From positions 2,418,001-2,482,000 of the forward strand of contig VBAC01000001.1 of NCBI GenBank assembly GCA_005883305.1: a stretch of DNA of 64,000 nt, read 5' to 3'. Both the position numbers and the translations under genes were made by a program. The notes beneath the pieces are model-generated. The model made no database searches, was not told the origin of the DNA, and saw only the letters and a list, made by a program, of their open reading frames with translations. Positions 30,636-38,995 of the stretch are shown in pieces. Position 1 is the first letter of the stretch, and the number at the start of each line of letters is the position of its first letter. The DNA is from Alphaproteobacteria bacterium (GTDB lineage: Bacteria > Pseudomonadota > Alphaproteobacteria > Sphingomonadales > Sphingomonadaceae).

Positions 30636-32075
30636 CTAGTCACCGCGCCGCAATGCTCTCGCCCGCGCAACCGCCCGCCCGAGCGCCGCCGTCACCATCG
30701 CGCCCTTCATCCGGTTGCCGTCGTTCGCCCGCATTCCCACCAGCTCGTCCGGGATGATTCCGCGCACCTCGTTCGATCCGTCGGCGCGTAGCCTGACGCA
30801 ATCGGGAAGCTCCAGGGTCGCGCCGCTGTTGCTCAGGACCGTGGGCGTGCCGCCATTGGTATGGCCGCAGCCCGCGCCGCCCGTGCGCGCGCCGAGGATG
30901 ATCGCCGCGCGATTGTCCTGAAGCACCGCCGCGAACTCCTCCGCGGCCGACCATGTCTCCTGGTCGACGAGAACGATCAGCGGCCCCTGCCAGACATGAT
31001 CGCGGTAGGGATGCTGGGCCGGGCTGAAGATATAGGGCGCCCATGGGCGGCCGGCGAAGGCTCCGGCGGGCGCCGCGCCGACGAGCCCGGTCGCATAGCC
31101 CGCCTCGACCAGCCGGGGGCAATCGGCGCCTTGCGAGCAGGGTCCCGCTCGGCGCTCCGCCGCCTCCGCTTCCGCCGCCCAGGCGAGCAGCCGCGCGCGA
31201 TCCGCGGCGCCGGCGGAAGCGGCCTGTTCGCGCAACAGTGCGGCGAGCTCGCGCCACTGTCGCGCCCAATGCGCGCCGCGGACGAAGGCCCGCCGCTCCG
31301 AGGTCAGCGGCACCGGGCTCACGCTTCGCGCCGCCGCCTCCGCCCACTCCGATCCCCCGCCATTGCCGCTGATGTCGACCATCAGCACCGTCGCGCCGGC
31401 CGCGCGCAGCCGCTCGATTCGCGCCTCGAATTCGGCCATCATCCGCCGATAGGCCCAGGTGAGAATATGATCGGTGCATTCGTCGTCGCACGGCCGGTCC
31501 GGATCGATGGCGAGCGCCGCGATCGCGCCTTCGCACCAGCCGGGGCCGCCCTGCGGCTGGAAGATGCCGATGCGGATGATTCCGATCCGCTCGCCCCCCG
31601 CGGCGACCATACCGGTGGCGAACATCTCGCCGCCCTCGACCGGCCGATAGCCGGCCAGCGCCGGCGCGACTCCGGGCGAGCTCTGCCCCGAATCATAGCC
31701 GAGCCGACGGCATAGCGCCGCCGGGCCAGTGGCAGGAGGCACGGCTGGCGCCACGGCCGCCGAGGGCGCCGCCGGCCAGCGGATCGCGACATGGCCGTCG
31801 CCGATCCTCTGAACGAGGCGGTCGAATGCCGCCCGCGCCCCGCCGTCGTCGCGCGCCGCTCGGATGCGGGAAGCGGCGCGATCGAACAAAGCGTCGAGAT
31901 CGACCTCGCGCTCCTTCGTCAGCCAGTCGAGATTGGCATATTTCTCGTCGAGCGCCGAGCGCATCTGGGCGAGGTCGGCGAGCCAGGGGTCGGGAGACCA
32001 GGCCGGGTTTTGCGCCGCGGCCGCCGCCGCAAGCCAGGTCGCCACGACAAGGCCGAACAAGGTCCGTTTTCGCAT
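30636..32075 (-). CDS. S41 family serine peptidase, exported
   Basis: 479 residues with a signal peptide (RKRTLFGLVVATWLAAAAAAQ). The S41 (tail-specific protease) core includes VLMVDISGNGGGSEW and the catalytic stretch LIVLVDQETWSAAEEFAAVLQ, where the serine follows TW, with a lysine-substitute region ILGARTGGAGCGHTNGG. It probably degrades or trims periplasmic proteins. There is no clear PDZ domain. The gene is followed by an R2 repeat and lies behind the EamA gene with about 50 bp between, so co-transcription is possible. Substrates are unknown. Confidence 0.82.
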   Translation of the reverse strand: MRKRTLFGLVVATWLAAAAAAQNPAWSPDPWLADLAQMRSALDEKYANLDWLTKEREVDLDALFDRAASRIRAARDDGGARAAFDRLVQRIGDGHVAIRWPAAPSAAVAPAVPPATGPAALCRRLGYDSGQSSPGVAPALAGYRPVEGGEMFATGMVAAGGERIGIIRIGIFQPQGGPGWCEGAIAALAIDPDRPCDDECTDHILTWAYRRMMAEFEARIERLRAAGATVLMVDISGNGGGSEWAEAAARSVSPVPLTSERRAFVRGAHWARQWRELAALLREQAASAGAADRARLLAWAAEAEAAERRAGPCSQGADCPRLVEAGYATGLVGAAPAGAFAGRPWAPYIFSPAQHPYRDHVWQGPLIVLVDQETWSAAEEFAAVLQDNRAAIILGARTGGAGCGHTNGGTPTVLSNSGATLELPDCVRLRADGSNEVRGIIPDELVGMRANDGNRMKGAMVTAALGRAVARARALRRGD

Positions 32076-32126
32076 TCCATTCCCCCCTCGGGCCGAGCGG
32101 AGATCATGGCCAAGCCCGCGCGAGCG

Positions 32127-33026
32127 TCAATATCGGACCGCCGCCTCGCCCCCATTCTTGCGCTCGGGAACGCGGATCAGAACCAGGGCCGCGCAGATCA
32201 GCAGCGCGCCGATCCAGTCCTGGCTCGACAGCCGCTCCTGGAAGGCGATCCAGCCGATCGCGGCCGAGGCGATCGGCTGGGTGAGGAAGCACAGGCCGGT
32301 GACGACCGGCGAGAGATGGCCCATGGCGTAGACCAGCAGCCCCTGGCCGATGAGCTGGCTGCTCACCGACAAGGCGATTACCGGCGCCCAATCCTGCGGC
32401 ATGACCGGCTCGCCGATCGCCAGCGCGAAGATCAGGATCGGAAGCGCGCCGCCGGCGGTGGCGATGGCCAGCACCGGCCAGGGCTTCATCGTCTGCCGCG
32501 CCCTGTCCACCGCGACGAGGTAGAAAGCGTAGAACAGGCCGGCGAGAAGCGCGAGCAGGTCGCCGGCGAAATGCGCGCGCGACATTTCGTAGCTGTTGCC
32601 GATGAGCAGGACCGTGCCGACCGCGGCCAGCGCGAGCGCCGCTAGCTGGACCGCCCGCGGCGCCCGGCGAAGCAGGATGAAGCCGTAGATGGTGAAGATG
32701 AAGCTTGCGAAATTGCCGAACAGGGTCGCGTTGGCGAGCTTGGTGCGAAGGATCCCGGCATGCCAGGCGGCGAGATCGGCGGCGAAGAAGATCCCGCCGA
32801 TCGCCACCGCCGCGACCAGGGTCCAGGCCGGGAAAGGCTGCCCGCGCTGCTGGCGGACGGCGATGAAGGCGAGAAAGGGAAGCGCCAGCGCCAGCCGCCA
32901 GAATCCGGCCGCCACCGGCCCGATCGCCGCCTCCTGCTGGCACAGCCGCACCAGCCACGGCCCCGCCGCCAGCACGAGATTGGCGACGATCAAAGCGGGG
33001 AAAGCGAGCCGGGGCGGGTTGTGCAT
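32127..33026 (-). CDS. EamA/DMT-family transporter
   Basis: 299 residues with about ten membrane helices in two EamA repeats (first starting FPALIVANLVLAAGPWLV, second near WPVLAIATAGGALPILIF). Drug/metabolite transporters of this family export amino acids or other small metabolites; the substrate is not predictable. The ATG at 33026 is preferred to a TTG four codons upstream. It is divergent from the Old Yellow Enzyme gene, with start codons only 56 bp apart. Confidence 0.85.
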   Translation of the reverse strand: MHNPPRLAFPALIVANLVLAAGPWLVRLCQQEAAIGPVAAGFWRLALALPFLAFIAVRQQRGQPFPAWTLVAAVAIGGIFFAADLAAWHAGILRTKLANATLFGNFASFIFTIYGFILLRRAPRAVQLAALALAAVGTVLLIGNSYEMSRAHFAGDLLALLAGLFYAFYLVAVDRARQTMKPWPVLAIATAGGALPILIFALAIGEPVMPQDWAPVIALSVSSQLIGQGLLVYAMGHLSPVVTGLCFLTQPIASAAIGWIAFQERLSSQDWIGALLICAALVLIRVPERKNGGEAAVRY

Positions 33027-33048
33027 TGCATTTTGCAACCCTTATATC
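33019..33048 (+). promoter_or_regulatory. Possible promoter of the Old Yellow Enzyme gene
   Basis: TTGTGC (33019-33024) and TATATC (33043-33048) are spaced by 18 bp, 34 bp before the ATG at 33083. The region is short and AT-rich relative to its surroundings. It overlaps the 5' end of the divergent EamA gene, so the two promoters may interfere. Confidence 0.4.
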
Positions 33049-33082
33049 CTTCCGCACCGCAGCATTTTTTCGAAAGGCCGCC

Positions 33083-34156
33083 ATGCCCTCGCTGTTCGAT
33101 CCGATCAAGCTCGGCGCCGTAGAGGCGCCCAACCGGGTGCTGATGGCGCCGCTGACCCGCGGCCGCGCCACCCGCGAGCATGTCCCGACCGAATTGATGC
33201 GGACCTATTACGCCCAGCGCGCCGCCGCCGGCCTGATCATCTCCGAAGCCACCGGCATCAGCCGCCAGGGCCTCGGCTGGCCCTACGCGCCGGGCCTGTG
33301 GACCGACGAGCAGGTCGAGGGCTGGAAGCCGGTGGTCGAGGGCGTGCATGAGGCCGGCGGCCGGATCTTCGCCCAGCTCTGGCACATGGGCCGGGTCGTC
33401 CATTCCAGCATGGGCGGTGCCCAGCCGGTCTCCTCGTCCGCGACAACCGCTCCGCACAAGGCCCACACCTATGACGGCCGCCAGCCCTACGAGGAGGCCC
33501 GCGCGCTGCGGCTCGACGAGATCCCCGATCTGCTCGGCGACTATGAAAAGGCCGCCGCCAACGCGCTGCGGGCGGGCTTCGACGGGGTCCAGATCCACGC
33601 CGCCAATGGCTATCTGATCGACCAGTTCCTGCGCGACGGCGCCAATCGTCGCGGCGACGATTATGGCGGAAGCATCGAGAACCGGATCCGCCTTCTGCGC
33701 CAGGTGACCGCGGCGGTCGCCGACGTGGCCGGCGCCTCCCGAACCGCCGTCCGCCTCTCGCCCAATGGGGATTCGCAGGGCGTCAACGACAGCGACCCCT
33801 ACGCGCTCTTCCCGGCCGCGGCGGCCGCTCTGTCGGAGATCGGCATCGCCTTCCTCGAGCTTCGCGAGCCGGCCCGCGACGGCACGTTCGGCAAGGCCGA
33901 GGTCGATCCGGTCCACCCGCACATCCGCAAGGCCTTCGCCGGCCCGCTGGTGCTCAATTCGGATTACCGGCTCGAGCGCGCCCAGGCAGCGCTCGATTCG
34001 GGCGAGGCGGATGCGATCGCCTTCGGCCGCACCTTCCTCGCCAATCCCGATCTGGTCGAACGGCTGCGCGCCGGCGCCCCGCTCAACGACGACGTCATGG
34101 CTACCTGGTACAGCCAGGGCCCCGAAGGCTATGTCGATTATCCGGCTCTCGGTTAA
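33083..34156 (+). CDS. NADH:flavin oxidoreductase / alkene reductase (Old Yellow Enzyme family)
   Basis: 357 residues of an FMN-dependent TIM barrel. Typical blocks are the N-terminal LFDPIKLGAVEAPNRVLMAPLTRGRA, the QLWHMGRV segment, the FDGVQIHAANGYLIDQFLRDGANRR motif with the substrate-binding His-Asn pair and catalytic tyrosine region, and IAFGRTFLANPDL. It reduces activated C=C bonds with NAD(P)H; the family includes NemA and xenobiotic reductases. An FMN enzyme directly upstream of the riboflavin operon is a suggestive but unproven link. The ATG at 33083 has GAAAGG upstream. Confidence 0.92.
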   Translation: MPSLFDPIKLGAVEAPNRVLMAPLTRGRATREHVPTELMRTYYAQRAAAGLIISEATGISRQGLGWPYAPGLWTDEQVEGWKPVVEGVHEAGGRIFAQLWHMGRVVHSSMGGAQPVSSSATTAPHKAHTYDGRQPYEEARALRLDEIPDLLGDYEKAAANALRAGFDGVQIHAANGYLIDQFLRDGANRRGDDYGGSIENRIRLLRQVTAAVADVAGASRTAVRLSPNGDSQGVNDSDPYALFPAAAAALSEIGIAFLELREPARDGTFGKAEVDPVHPHIRKAFAGPLVLNSDYRLERAQAALDSGEADAIAFGRTFLANPDLVERLRAGAPLNDDVMATWYSQGPEGYVDYPALG

Positions 34157-34187
34157 TCCTCGCCTCCCCGCGCTTTCGCGAGAGGAG

Positions 34188-34604
34188 CTAGGCTGAGAAT
34201 CGCTCCTTGAGCGCGAGCATCGCCAGCGCCGCTTTCGCCGCCTCCCCGCCTTTGTCCTTGTCGGCGCGGTGCGCCCGGGCCAGCGCCTGGGCCTCGTTCT
34301 CGACGGTCAGGATTCCGTTACCGATGGCGAGGCCGTCGAGAGTCAGCGCCATCAAAGCCCGCGCGCTTTCCCCGGCGACGATCTCGAAATGATAGGTCTC
34401 GCCGCGGATCACGGCGCCCAAAGCGACATAGGCGTCATAGTCCGATCCCTCGGCGGCCAGAGCGATCGCTCCGGGCACCTCGAGCGCTCCGGGGACGGTG
34501 ACCACGTCGACTTGGTGGCCCGCGAGCGCCGCCTTCGCGCCATCGAGCAACAGGTCGTTCAGATGGGCGTAGAAGCGCGCCTCGACGATCAGGATACGGG
34601 CCAT
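34188..34604 (-). CDS. ribH: 6,7-dimethyl-8-ribityllumazine synthase
   Basis: 138 residues. The enzyme condenses 5-amino-6-ribitylaminouracil with 3,4-dihydroxy-2-butanone 4-phosphate. Family motifs are [51 protein letters not shown], and GNGILTVEN. It starts 3 bp after the ribBX stop and is the last gene of the riboflavin operon. Confidence 0.95.
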   Translation of the reverse strand: MARILIVEARFYAHLNDLLLDGAKAALAGHQVDVVTVPGALEVPGAIALAAEGSDYDAYVALGAVIRGETYHFEIVAGESARALMALTLDGLAIGNGILTVENEAQALARAHRADKDKGGEAAKAALAMLALKERFSA

Positions 34605-34607
34605 GGT

Positions 34608-35894
34608 CTAGCGCTCCATCGCGATCGGCCGCTCGCCGACGATGGCGAGGCCGTAGCCGCCCAGCGCCACCGGCGTATGGTGGCTGTTGGTCAACAGGAT
34701 CATGTCGTGCACGCCGAGCTCGGCGAGGATCTGCGCGCCGACGCCATAGTCGCGAAGCTCGGCATATTCGGCCGGGCCGGCGGCCCCCGCGCGCACTCTC
34801 AGCGCGTCGGTCATCGCGCCTGGCATCGGCCGGTTGATGACCACGATCACTCCGGCGCCTTCCTCGGCGATCGCCTTCATCGCCCCTTCGAGCAGTCCGC
34901 CGCGCGCGCCCTCCTCGGCGAAGGCGTCGGACAGGATCGACAGCGCGTGCATCCGAACGAGGGTCGGCTTGCCCGGATCGACATGCCCCTTCACCAGCGC
35001 GATCTGCTCGACCCCCGAAGCCTTGTTGAGGAAGGTCCGCGCGGTCCACGTCCCGCCCCAGCGGCTTTCGAAGCGCGCCTCGGCGGTCTGCTCGACGATC
35101 CGGTCCTTGCGCAGGCGGTAGGCGATCAGGTCGCGAATCGTTCCGATCCTCAGGCCATGGAGCCGGGCGAAGGCGAAGAGGCCGTCCATCCGCTCCATCG
35201 ATCCGTCGTCGGACATGATCTCGCAGATCACGCCCGACGGATTGAGCCCCGCCAGCCGCGCCACGTCCACCGCCGCCTCGGTATGGCCGGCGCGCACAAG
35301 CACGCCGCCGTCGCGCGCGACCAGGGGAAAGACATGGCCCGGCGAGACGATATGCTCGGGGCCCTTCGCCGCGTCGACCGCGACCGAAATGGTCCGCGCC
35401 CGGTCGGCGGCGGAGATCCCGGTGGTGACTCCTTCGCGCGCCTCGATCGAGGTGGTGAAGGCGGTGCCGAGCCTCGTCCCGTTGGTCCGGCTCATCGGCT
35501 CCAGCGCCAGCTGCCCGGCGCGCTCGCGGGTCAGCGCGAGGCAGATCAGGCCGCGGCCGTGCTTGGCCATGAAGTTGATCGCGTCCGGAGTCGCCATCTG
35601 CGCGGGGACGACCAGGTCGCCCTCATTCTCGCGGTCCTCGTCGTCGACCAGGATGAACATCCGCCCGTTGCGCGCCTCGTCGATGATCTGTTCGGCGCTG
35701 GCCATCACCCCGCTCGATCCGCTGGCGAGGAATTTCTCGAGCTTCAGCAGGGTGTCGGCGGTCGGATTCCAGTCCTCGTCGCCGAGCTTGCGAAGGGAGT
35801 TGGGATGAAGCCCGGCGGCGCGCGCCAGCCCGGCCCTGCTCATCTCGCCCTCGGCGACGAGCTCGCACAGGCGATCGATCAACAGGGTGCTCAT
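34608..35894 (-). CDS. ribB: 3,4-dihydroxy-2-butanone-4-phosphate synthase with N-terminal HTH and degenerate RibA-like domain (HTH-RibBX)
   Basis: 428 residues in three parts. Residues 5-55 form an XRE-like helix-turn-helix (SRAGLARAAGLHPNSLRKLG, then NPTADTLLKLEKFLAS). Residues ~63-265 are RibB (FILVDDEDRENEGDLVVPA, NGTRLGTAFTTSIEAREGVTTG, GHTEAAVDVARLAG), which makes the four-carbon precursor of riboflavin. The remaining ~160 residues resemble GTP cyclohydrolase II but lack its zinc cysteines: the CLTG...RCDCG region reads HALSILSDAFAEEGARGG. This is the RibBX type known in Proteobacteria, so RibA activity must come from elsewhere. An HTH fused in front is unusual. A palindrome lies 11-29 bp upstream of the ATG. 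It sits between ribE and ribH. Confidence 0.93.
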   Translation of the reverse strand: MSTLLIDRLCELVAEGEMSRAGLARAAGLHPNSLRKLGDEDWNPTADTLLKLEKFLASGSSGVMASAEQIIDEARNGRMFILVDDEDRENEGDLVVPAQMATPDAINFMAKHGRGLICLALTRERAGQLALEPMSRTNGTRLGTAFTTSIEAREGVTTGISAADRARTISVAVDAAKGPEHIVSPGHVFPLVARDGGVLVRAGHTEAAVDVARLAGLNPSGVICEIMSDDGSMERMDGLFAFARLHGLRIGTIRDLIAYRLRKDRIVEQTAEARFESRWGGTWTARTFLNKASGVEQIALVKGHVDPGKPTLVRMHALSILSDAFAEEGARGGLLEGAMKAIAEEGAGVIVVINRPMPGAMTDALRVRAGAAGPAEYAELRDYGVGAQILAELGVHDMILLTNSHHTPVALGGYGLAIVGERPIAMER

Positions 35895-35905
35895 GCCATT
35901 CGCCT

Positions 35906-35923
35906 ATCACACTGCAATGTGAT
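35906..35923. promoter_or_regulatory. Palindrome between ribE and ribBX, candidate HTH-RibBX operator
   Basis: ATCACA (35906-35911) and TGTGAT (35918-35923) form a perfect inverted repeat with a 6-base spacer, and a third ATCACA half-site lies at 35937-35942. The 48-bp gap between ribE and ribBX holds nothing else, and is far too short for an FMN riboswitch. Confidence 0.5.
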
Positions 35924-35942
35924 CAGCCAATATGAAATCACA

Positions 35943-36551
35943 TTATGCGTTGCGCGCTTCCATCATCCTGCCGAGATAGCGGGCGAGAATGTCGATCTCG
36001 ATATTGATCTGCCGGCCCACGCCGACGCTGCCGAAGCTGGTCTGCTGCGCCGTGTGCGGGATGATGTTCACGCCGAACGCGACGCTGCCGTCGCGCCGCG
36101 TGCTGACCTCGTTGACCGTCAGCGACACCCCGTCGAGCGCGATCGACCCCTTGGCCGCGATGTAGGGGGCGAGCGATGCGGGGGCGGCGATCGCGATCTG
36201 CAGCGAATCGCCCGATGGATCGGCCGATGTCACCTCGCCGACGGCGTCGACATGGCCGGTGACGATATGGCCGCCAAGCTCGTCGCCGACCTTCAGCGCG
36301 CGCTCGAGGTTGAGCCTTGTGCCCTCGGCCCACATGCCGGAGGCGGTGCGGCTCCGGGTCTCGGCCGAAACGTCGACCGCGAACCAGCCCTCTCCCTTGC
36401 CGACCACCGTCAGGCAGACGCCCGAGCAGGCGATCGACGCGCCGAGATCGATGGCGCTCGTGTCGTAGCCGCAGGCGATCCTGACGCTCAGGTCCCCGCG
36501 CGCCTCGACCGCCTCGATCCGGCCGACGTCGGTGACGATCCCGGTGAACAT
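35943..36551 (-). CDS. ribE: Riboflavin synthase, alpha chain
   Basis: 202 residues with two lumazine-binding barrels. The first starts MFTGIVTDVGRIEAVE and has ACSGVCLTV; the second has GHIVTGHVDAVG and ALDGVSLTVNEV. It dismutates two lumazine molecules to riboflavin. The C-terminus NIEIDILARYLGRMME is typical. It lies between ribD (separated by an R1 repeat) and ribBX. Confidence 0.95.
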   Translation of the reverse strand: MFTGIVTDVGRIEAVEARGDLSVRIACGYDTSAIDLGASIACSGVCLTVVGKGEGWFAVDVSAETRSRTASGMWAEGTRLNLERALKVGDELGGHIVTGHVDAVGEVTSADPSGDSLQIAIAAPASLAPYIAAKGSIALDGVSLTVNEVSTRRDGSVAFGVNIIPHTAQQTSFGSVGVGRQINIEIDILARYLGRMMEARNA

Positions 36552-36571
36552 TCGTCGCGTCTGCTCCCTTT

Positions 36572-36721
36572 CCGCTCATCCTGAGGAGCCGTTGAGCTTG
36601 TCGAAACGGCGTCTCGAAGGACGCACAGTGATGGTCCTTCGATACGGGCCTTCGCGGGCCCCATGAAAGTAATACTTTCATGGGAACCCTCCCAGGCTCA
36701 GTCCCTACTCAGGATGAGCGG
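36572..36721. repeat. R1 palindromic element, copy 4, with nested palindrome
   Basis: R1 ends CCGCTCATCCTGAGGAG / CTACTCAGGATGAGCGG enclose an extra near-central palindrome CCCATGAAAGTA-A-TACTTTCATGGG (12-1-12, perfect). The same nested palindrome occurs in copy 5 at 51689-51866. The right end overlaps the last codons and stop of ribD. Confidence 0.85.
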
Positions 36722-37700
36722 GCTTGGCATGCTTTTCCCTGAGCCGCTCGTAGACTTCGAGCCGGTCGCTGCCAAGCTGGCGCGAATCGGTCATCCGCCA
36801 GCGCTCGTGAGCGTCGGCGATCGCCTCCAGGCCGAGATAGCCGACCGACGATTTGCCCTCGCCGATCAGGATCGGCGCGCGGTAGACCAGCAGGCGGTCG
36901 ACCAGATCGGCGGCGAGGAAGGCGGTCGCGGTCGCCGATCCGCCCTCGACCAGCAGGTCGTTGACGTCGCTCAGGCCGTAAATCTCCTCCGGCGCGCCGA
37001 TCCGGCTCCAGCCCTCCACGGCGTCGCCGCGCGTGAGCAGGGCGCGGCGCGGCGAGCGATCCTCCAGCCCCGGCAGCCGAACGTCGAGCTTCGGCGCGTC
37101 CGCCTCGTAGGTGCCGCGCCCGACCAGGATCATGTCGCTGCGCGCCCGTTCGAGGTGGACGTGCGCCCGAGCGTCCTCGCCGGTGATCCACTTGCTCTCG
37201 CCCGAGGGCAGAGCGATCCTGCCGTCGATCGACATGGCGAGCTTCAGGGTCACGTAGGGGCGGCCGAGGCGCAGTCGCGTCAGGAAGCCGGCCATCGATC
37301 GCCCGGCCTCCTCCGCGCCCGGGCCGGTCTCGACCGCGATGCCCGCCTCCCGAAGCCGGGCGATCCCGGCACCGTTCGTTCGGGGATCGGGGTCGCCCAG
37401 CGCGATCACCACCCGCGCCGGCGCGGCCGCGGCCAGCAGCTCCGAGCATGCCGGCCCGCGTTCGCTGCGGTGGGCGCAGGGCTCGAGCGTGATATAGACG
37501 GTTGCGCCTTCGGCCGAGTCCCCCGCCTGTTCCAGCGCCATCGCCTCGGCGTGGGGGCGGCCGCCGGGCTGGGTCCAGCCGCGCCCGATCACCACCTCGT
37601 CCTTGACGATCACGCAGCCGACATTGGGATTGGGCGCCGTCCGTCCGCGCCCGCGGTCGCCTAGCGCGACCGCCGCTTCCATCCAGCGCTCGTCGCTCAA
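36705..37700 (-). CDS. ribD: Bifunctional diaminohydroxyphosphoribosylaminopyrimidine deaminase / 5-amino-6-(5-phosphoribosylamino)uracil reductase
   Basis: 331 residues. The N-terminal deaminase has the zinc motifs PGGRPHAEAMAL and PCAHRSERGPAC. The C-terminal reductase has RPYVTLKLAMSIDGRIA and LLVEGGSATATAFL. It carries out the second and third steps of the riboflavin pathway. The start is TTG at 37700, overlapping the stop of the small membrane protein gene as TTGA. The last six codons and the TAG stop (KPAHPE*) are read from the end of an R1 repeat, so the element has replaced the native C-terminus. It is first of the rib genes in the operon ribD-ribE-ribBX-ribH. Confidence 0.95.
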   Translation of the reverse strand: MSDERWMEAAVALGDRGRGRTAPNPNVGCVIVKDEVVIGRGWTQPGGRPHAEAMALEQAGDSAEGATVYITLEPCAHRSERGPACSELLAAAAPARVVIALGDPDPRTNGAGIARLREAGIAVETGPGAEEAGRSMAGFLTRLRLGRPYVTLKLAMSIDGRIALPSGESKWITGEDARAHVHLERARSDMILVGRGTYEADAPKLDVRLPGLEDRSPRRALLTRGDAVEGWSRIGAPEEIYGLSDVNDLLVEGGSATATAFLAADLVDRLLVYRAPILIGEGKSSVGYLGLEAIADAHERWRMTDSRQLGSDRLEVYERLREKHAKPAHPE

Positions 37701-38023
37701 ATGCCCAACCGGTTGAGATTCTCGTCGAGCCGCTGGAGCTGGCGGCGATGCTCCTCGATCGCCGCGTCGCGCTCCGCCTTGTCGGCCTTCTGCTTGGCCA
37801 CGATTTCGGCGTCGGTGCGGTTGGCGGGCCAGGAATCGATGAACATCACCTGCTCGCGAGTCTCCCCCAGGGTCTTCGAATCGAGATAGAAGACGAGCAC
37901 GATCCCGCTCGCAATCCCGACCGCCAGCGCCGCCGCGATCCAGCTGTGGCGCGGCTTGTCGGTGAAGAAATTCCGGAGGTCGGACCAGAGCGCGCGGGGG
38001 GATGCGGGGCGGGGAAGCGGCAT
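37697..38023 (-). CDS. Small single-pass membrane protein of unknown function
   Basis: 108 residues. One membrane helix at about 29-49 (SWIAAALAVGIASGIVLVFYL) is followed by a charged segment and a helical, lysine/glutamate-rich tail (KQKADKAERDAAIEEHRRQL) that could form a coiled coil. The stop overlaps the TTG start of ribD, so it is translationally coupled and heads the riboflavin operon. No known family is recognised. The ATG at 38023 gives a short cytoplasmic N-terminus; codons further upstream are possible. Confidence 0.65.
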   Translation of the reverse strand: MPLPRPASPRALWSDLRNFFTDKPRHSWIAAALAVGIASGIVLVFYLDSKTLGETREQVMFIDSWPANRTDAEIVAKQKADKAERDAAIEEHRRQLQRLDENLNRLGI

Positions 38024-38098
38024 CGCGCGAAGATAGTGGACAGGCCCCCGGTGCGCCAGTGCTTGACCCTTAACCATTTCGGCGCATCATCCCGCCTC

Positions 38099-38809
38099 AT
38101 GAAAAGGATAGCCCTCGCCCTCCTCCTCGCTGTCGGCGCCGCGTCGCCGGCCCTCGCCGACGAGCGGCATTACCCGCTGACCGATTTCGACCGGGTGATC
38201 GTCGAGGGCCCCTATGTCGTCCACATCGTCGTCGGCCGGGCGACCGCGGCGACCGCGACCGGTAGCCGCCAGGCGCTCGATCTGCTCGCGCTCGACCAGC
38301 AGGGCCAGATGCTGCGCATCCGCCGCAACCGCACCGCCGCGGCCGGAACCCCGGTCGCCGCCGGCGGAGTCGTCCATATCGAGCTCGCCGCGCGAAGCCT
38401 TCGCTCGGCGCGGATCATCGGCCCGACCCAGCTTGCGCTCGAAGGCGCGCGGGGAATGAACCTCGAGCTCAGCGTCGAAGGCAGCGGCTCGCTCCGCGCC
38501 GCCGGGCTCGACGTCGAGAATCTCTCGCTCGCTTTGCTCGGTTCGGGCGGCCTCGACATTTCCGGGGCGACCCGGGCCCTGACCGGCAACTTCCAGGGAA
38601 CCGGCGAGATCGCCGCCGGCGCCCTGCGCGCCTCGCGCGCCTCGGTCGTCTCCACCAATAGCGGGGCGATCACGCTCACCGTCAACGGCCCGGCGGCGGT
38701 GACCTCGAACGGCCTCGGCGAGATCCACGTGCTCGGCCGTCCGGATTGCACGATCCGCGGCATGACCCCCGACGTCGTCGCCTGCGGCGGCGAGGGCCTG
38801 CACCGATAG
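38099..38809 (+). CDS. GIN-domain (DUF2807) secreted protein
   Basis: 236 residues with a signal peptide (KRIALALLLAVGAASPALA). The mature part is a beta-helix-like GIN/DUF2807 head domain: DFDRVIVEGPYVVHIVVGRA at the start, then repeated short strands with GSGSLRAAGLDVENLSLALLGSGGLDI pattern cut into turns. It ends with a disulfide-capable DCTIRG...VVACGG. The domain is found in putative autotransporter adhesin heads and secreted sphingomonad proteins of unknown function. It is divergent from the riboflavin operon head, with 75 bp between starts. Confidence 0.85.
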   Translation: MKRIALALLLAVGAASPALADERHYPLTDFDRVIVEGPYVVHIVVGRATAATATGSRQALDLLALDQQGQMLRIRRNRTAAAGTPVAAGGVVHIELAARSLRSARIIGPTQLALEGARGMNLELSVEGSGSLRAAGLDVENLSLALLGSGGLDISGATRALTGNFQGTGEIAAGALRASRASVVSTNSGAITLTVNGPAAVTSNGLGEIHVLGRPDCTIRGMTPDVVACGGEGLHR

Positions 38810-38837
38810 CTGGGCAATGGCCGTGATCGTCAAATGG

Positions 38838-38953
38838 AGTCATCCCGGCGGAAGCCGGGACCCATGCACACCGACGAGTGAGAAGTGTCGCAAAGTCCGG
38901 AGCTTCTGGGGGCAATGCCGAGCTCATGGGTCCCGGCTTCCGCCGGGATGACT
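38838..38953. repeat. R4 palindromic element (AGTCATCCCGG type)
   Basis: A long inverted repeat with ends AGTCATCCCGGCGGAAGCCG and CGGCTTCCGCCGGGATGACT, extended inward by GGACCCATG / CATGGGTCC. It occupies the space between the GIN-domain gene and the convergent DUF1489 gene. One copy is present in the window. Confidence 0.8.
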
Positions 38954-38995
38954 CTGTAACTAAACGAAACCGCCCGGGCTCATTGAGTACCGCCC

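Noticed and set aside
35895-38098. FMN riboswitch (RFN element) for the riboflavin operon
   Set aside because: No conserved RFN sequence blocks are seen in the 48 bp before ribBX, the repeat-filled gap before ribE, or the 75 bp upstream of the operon head.
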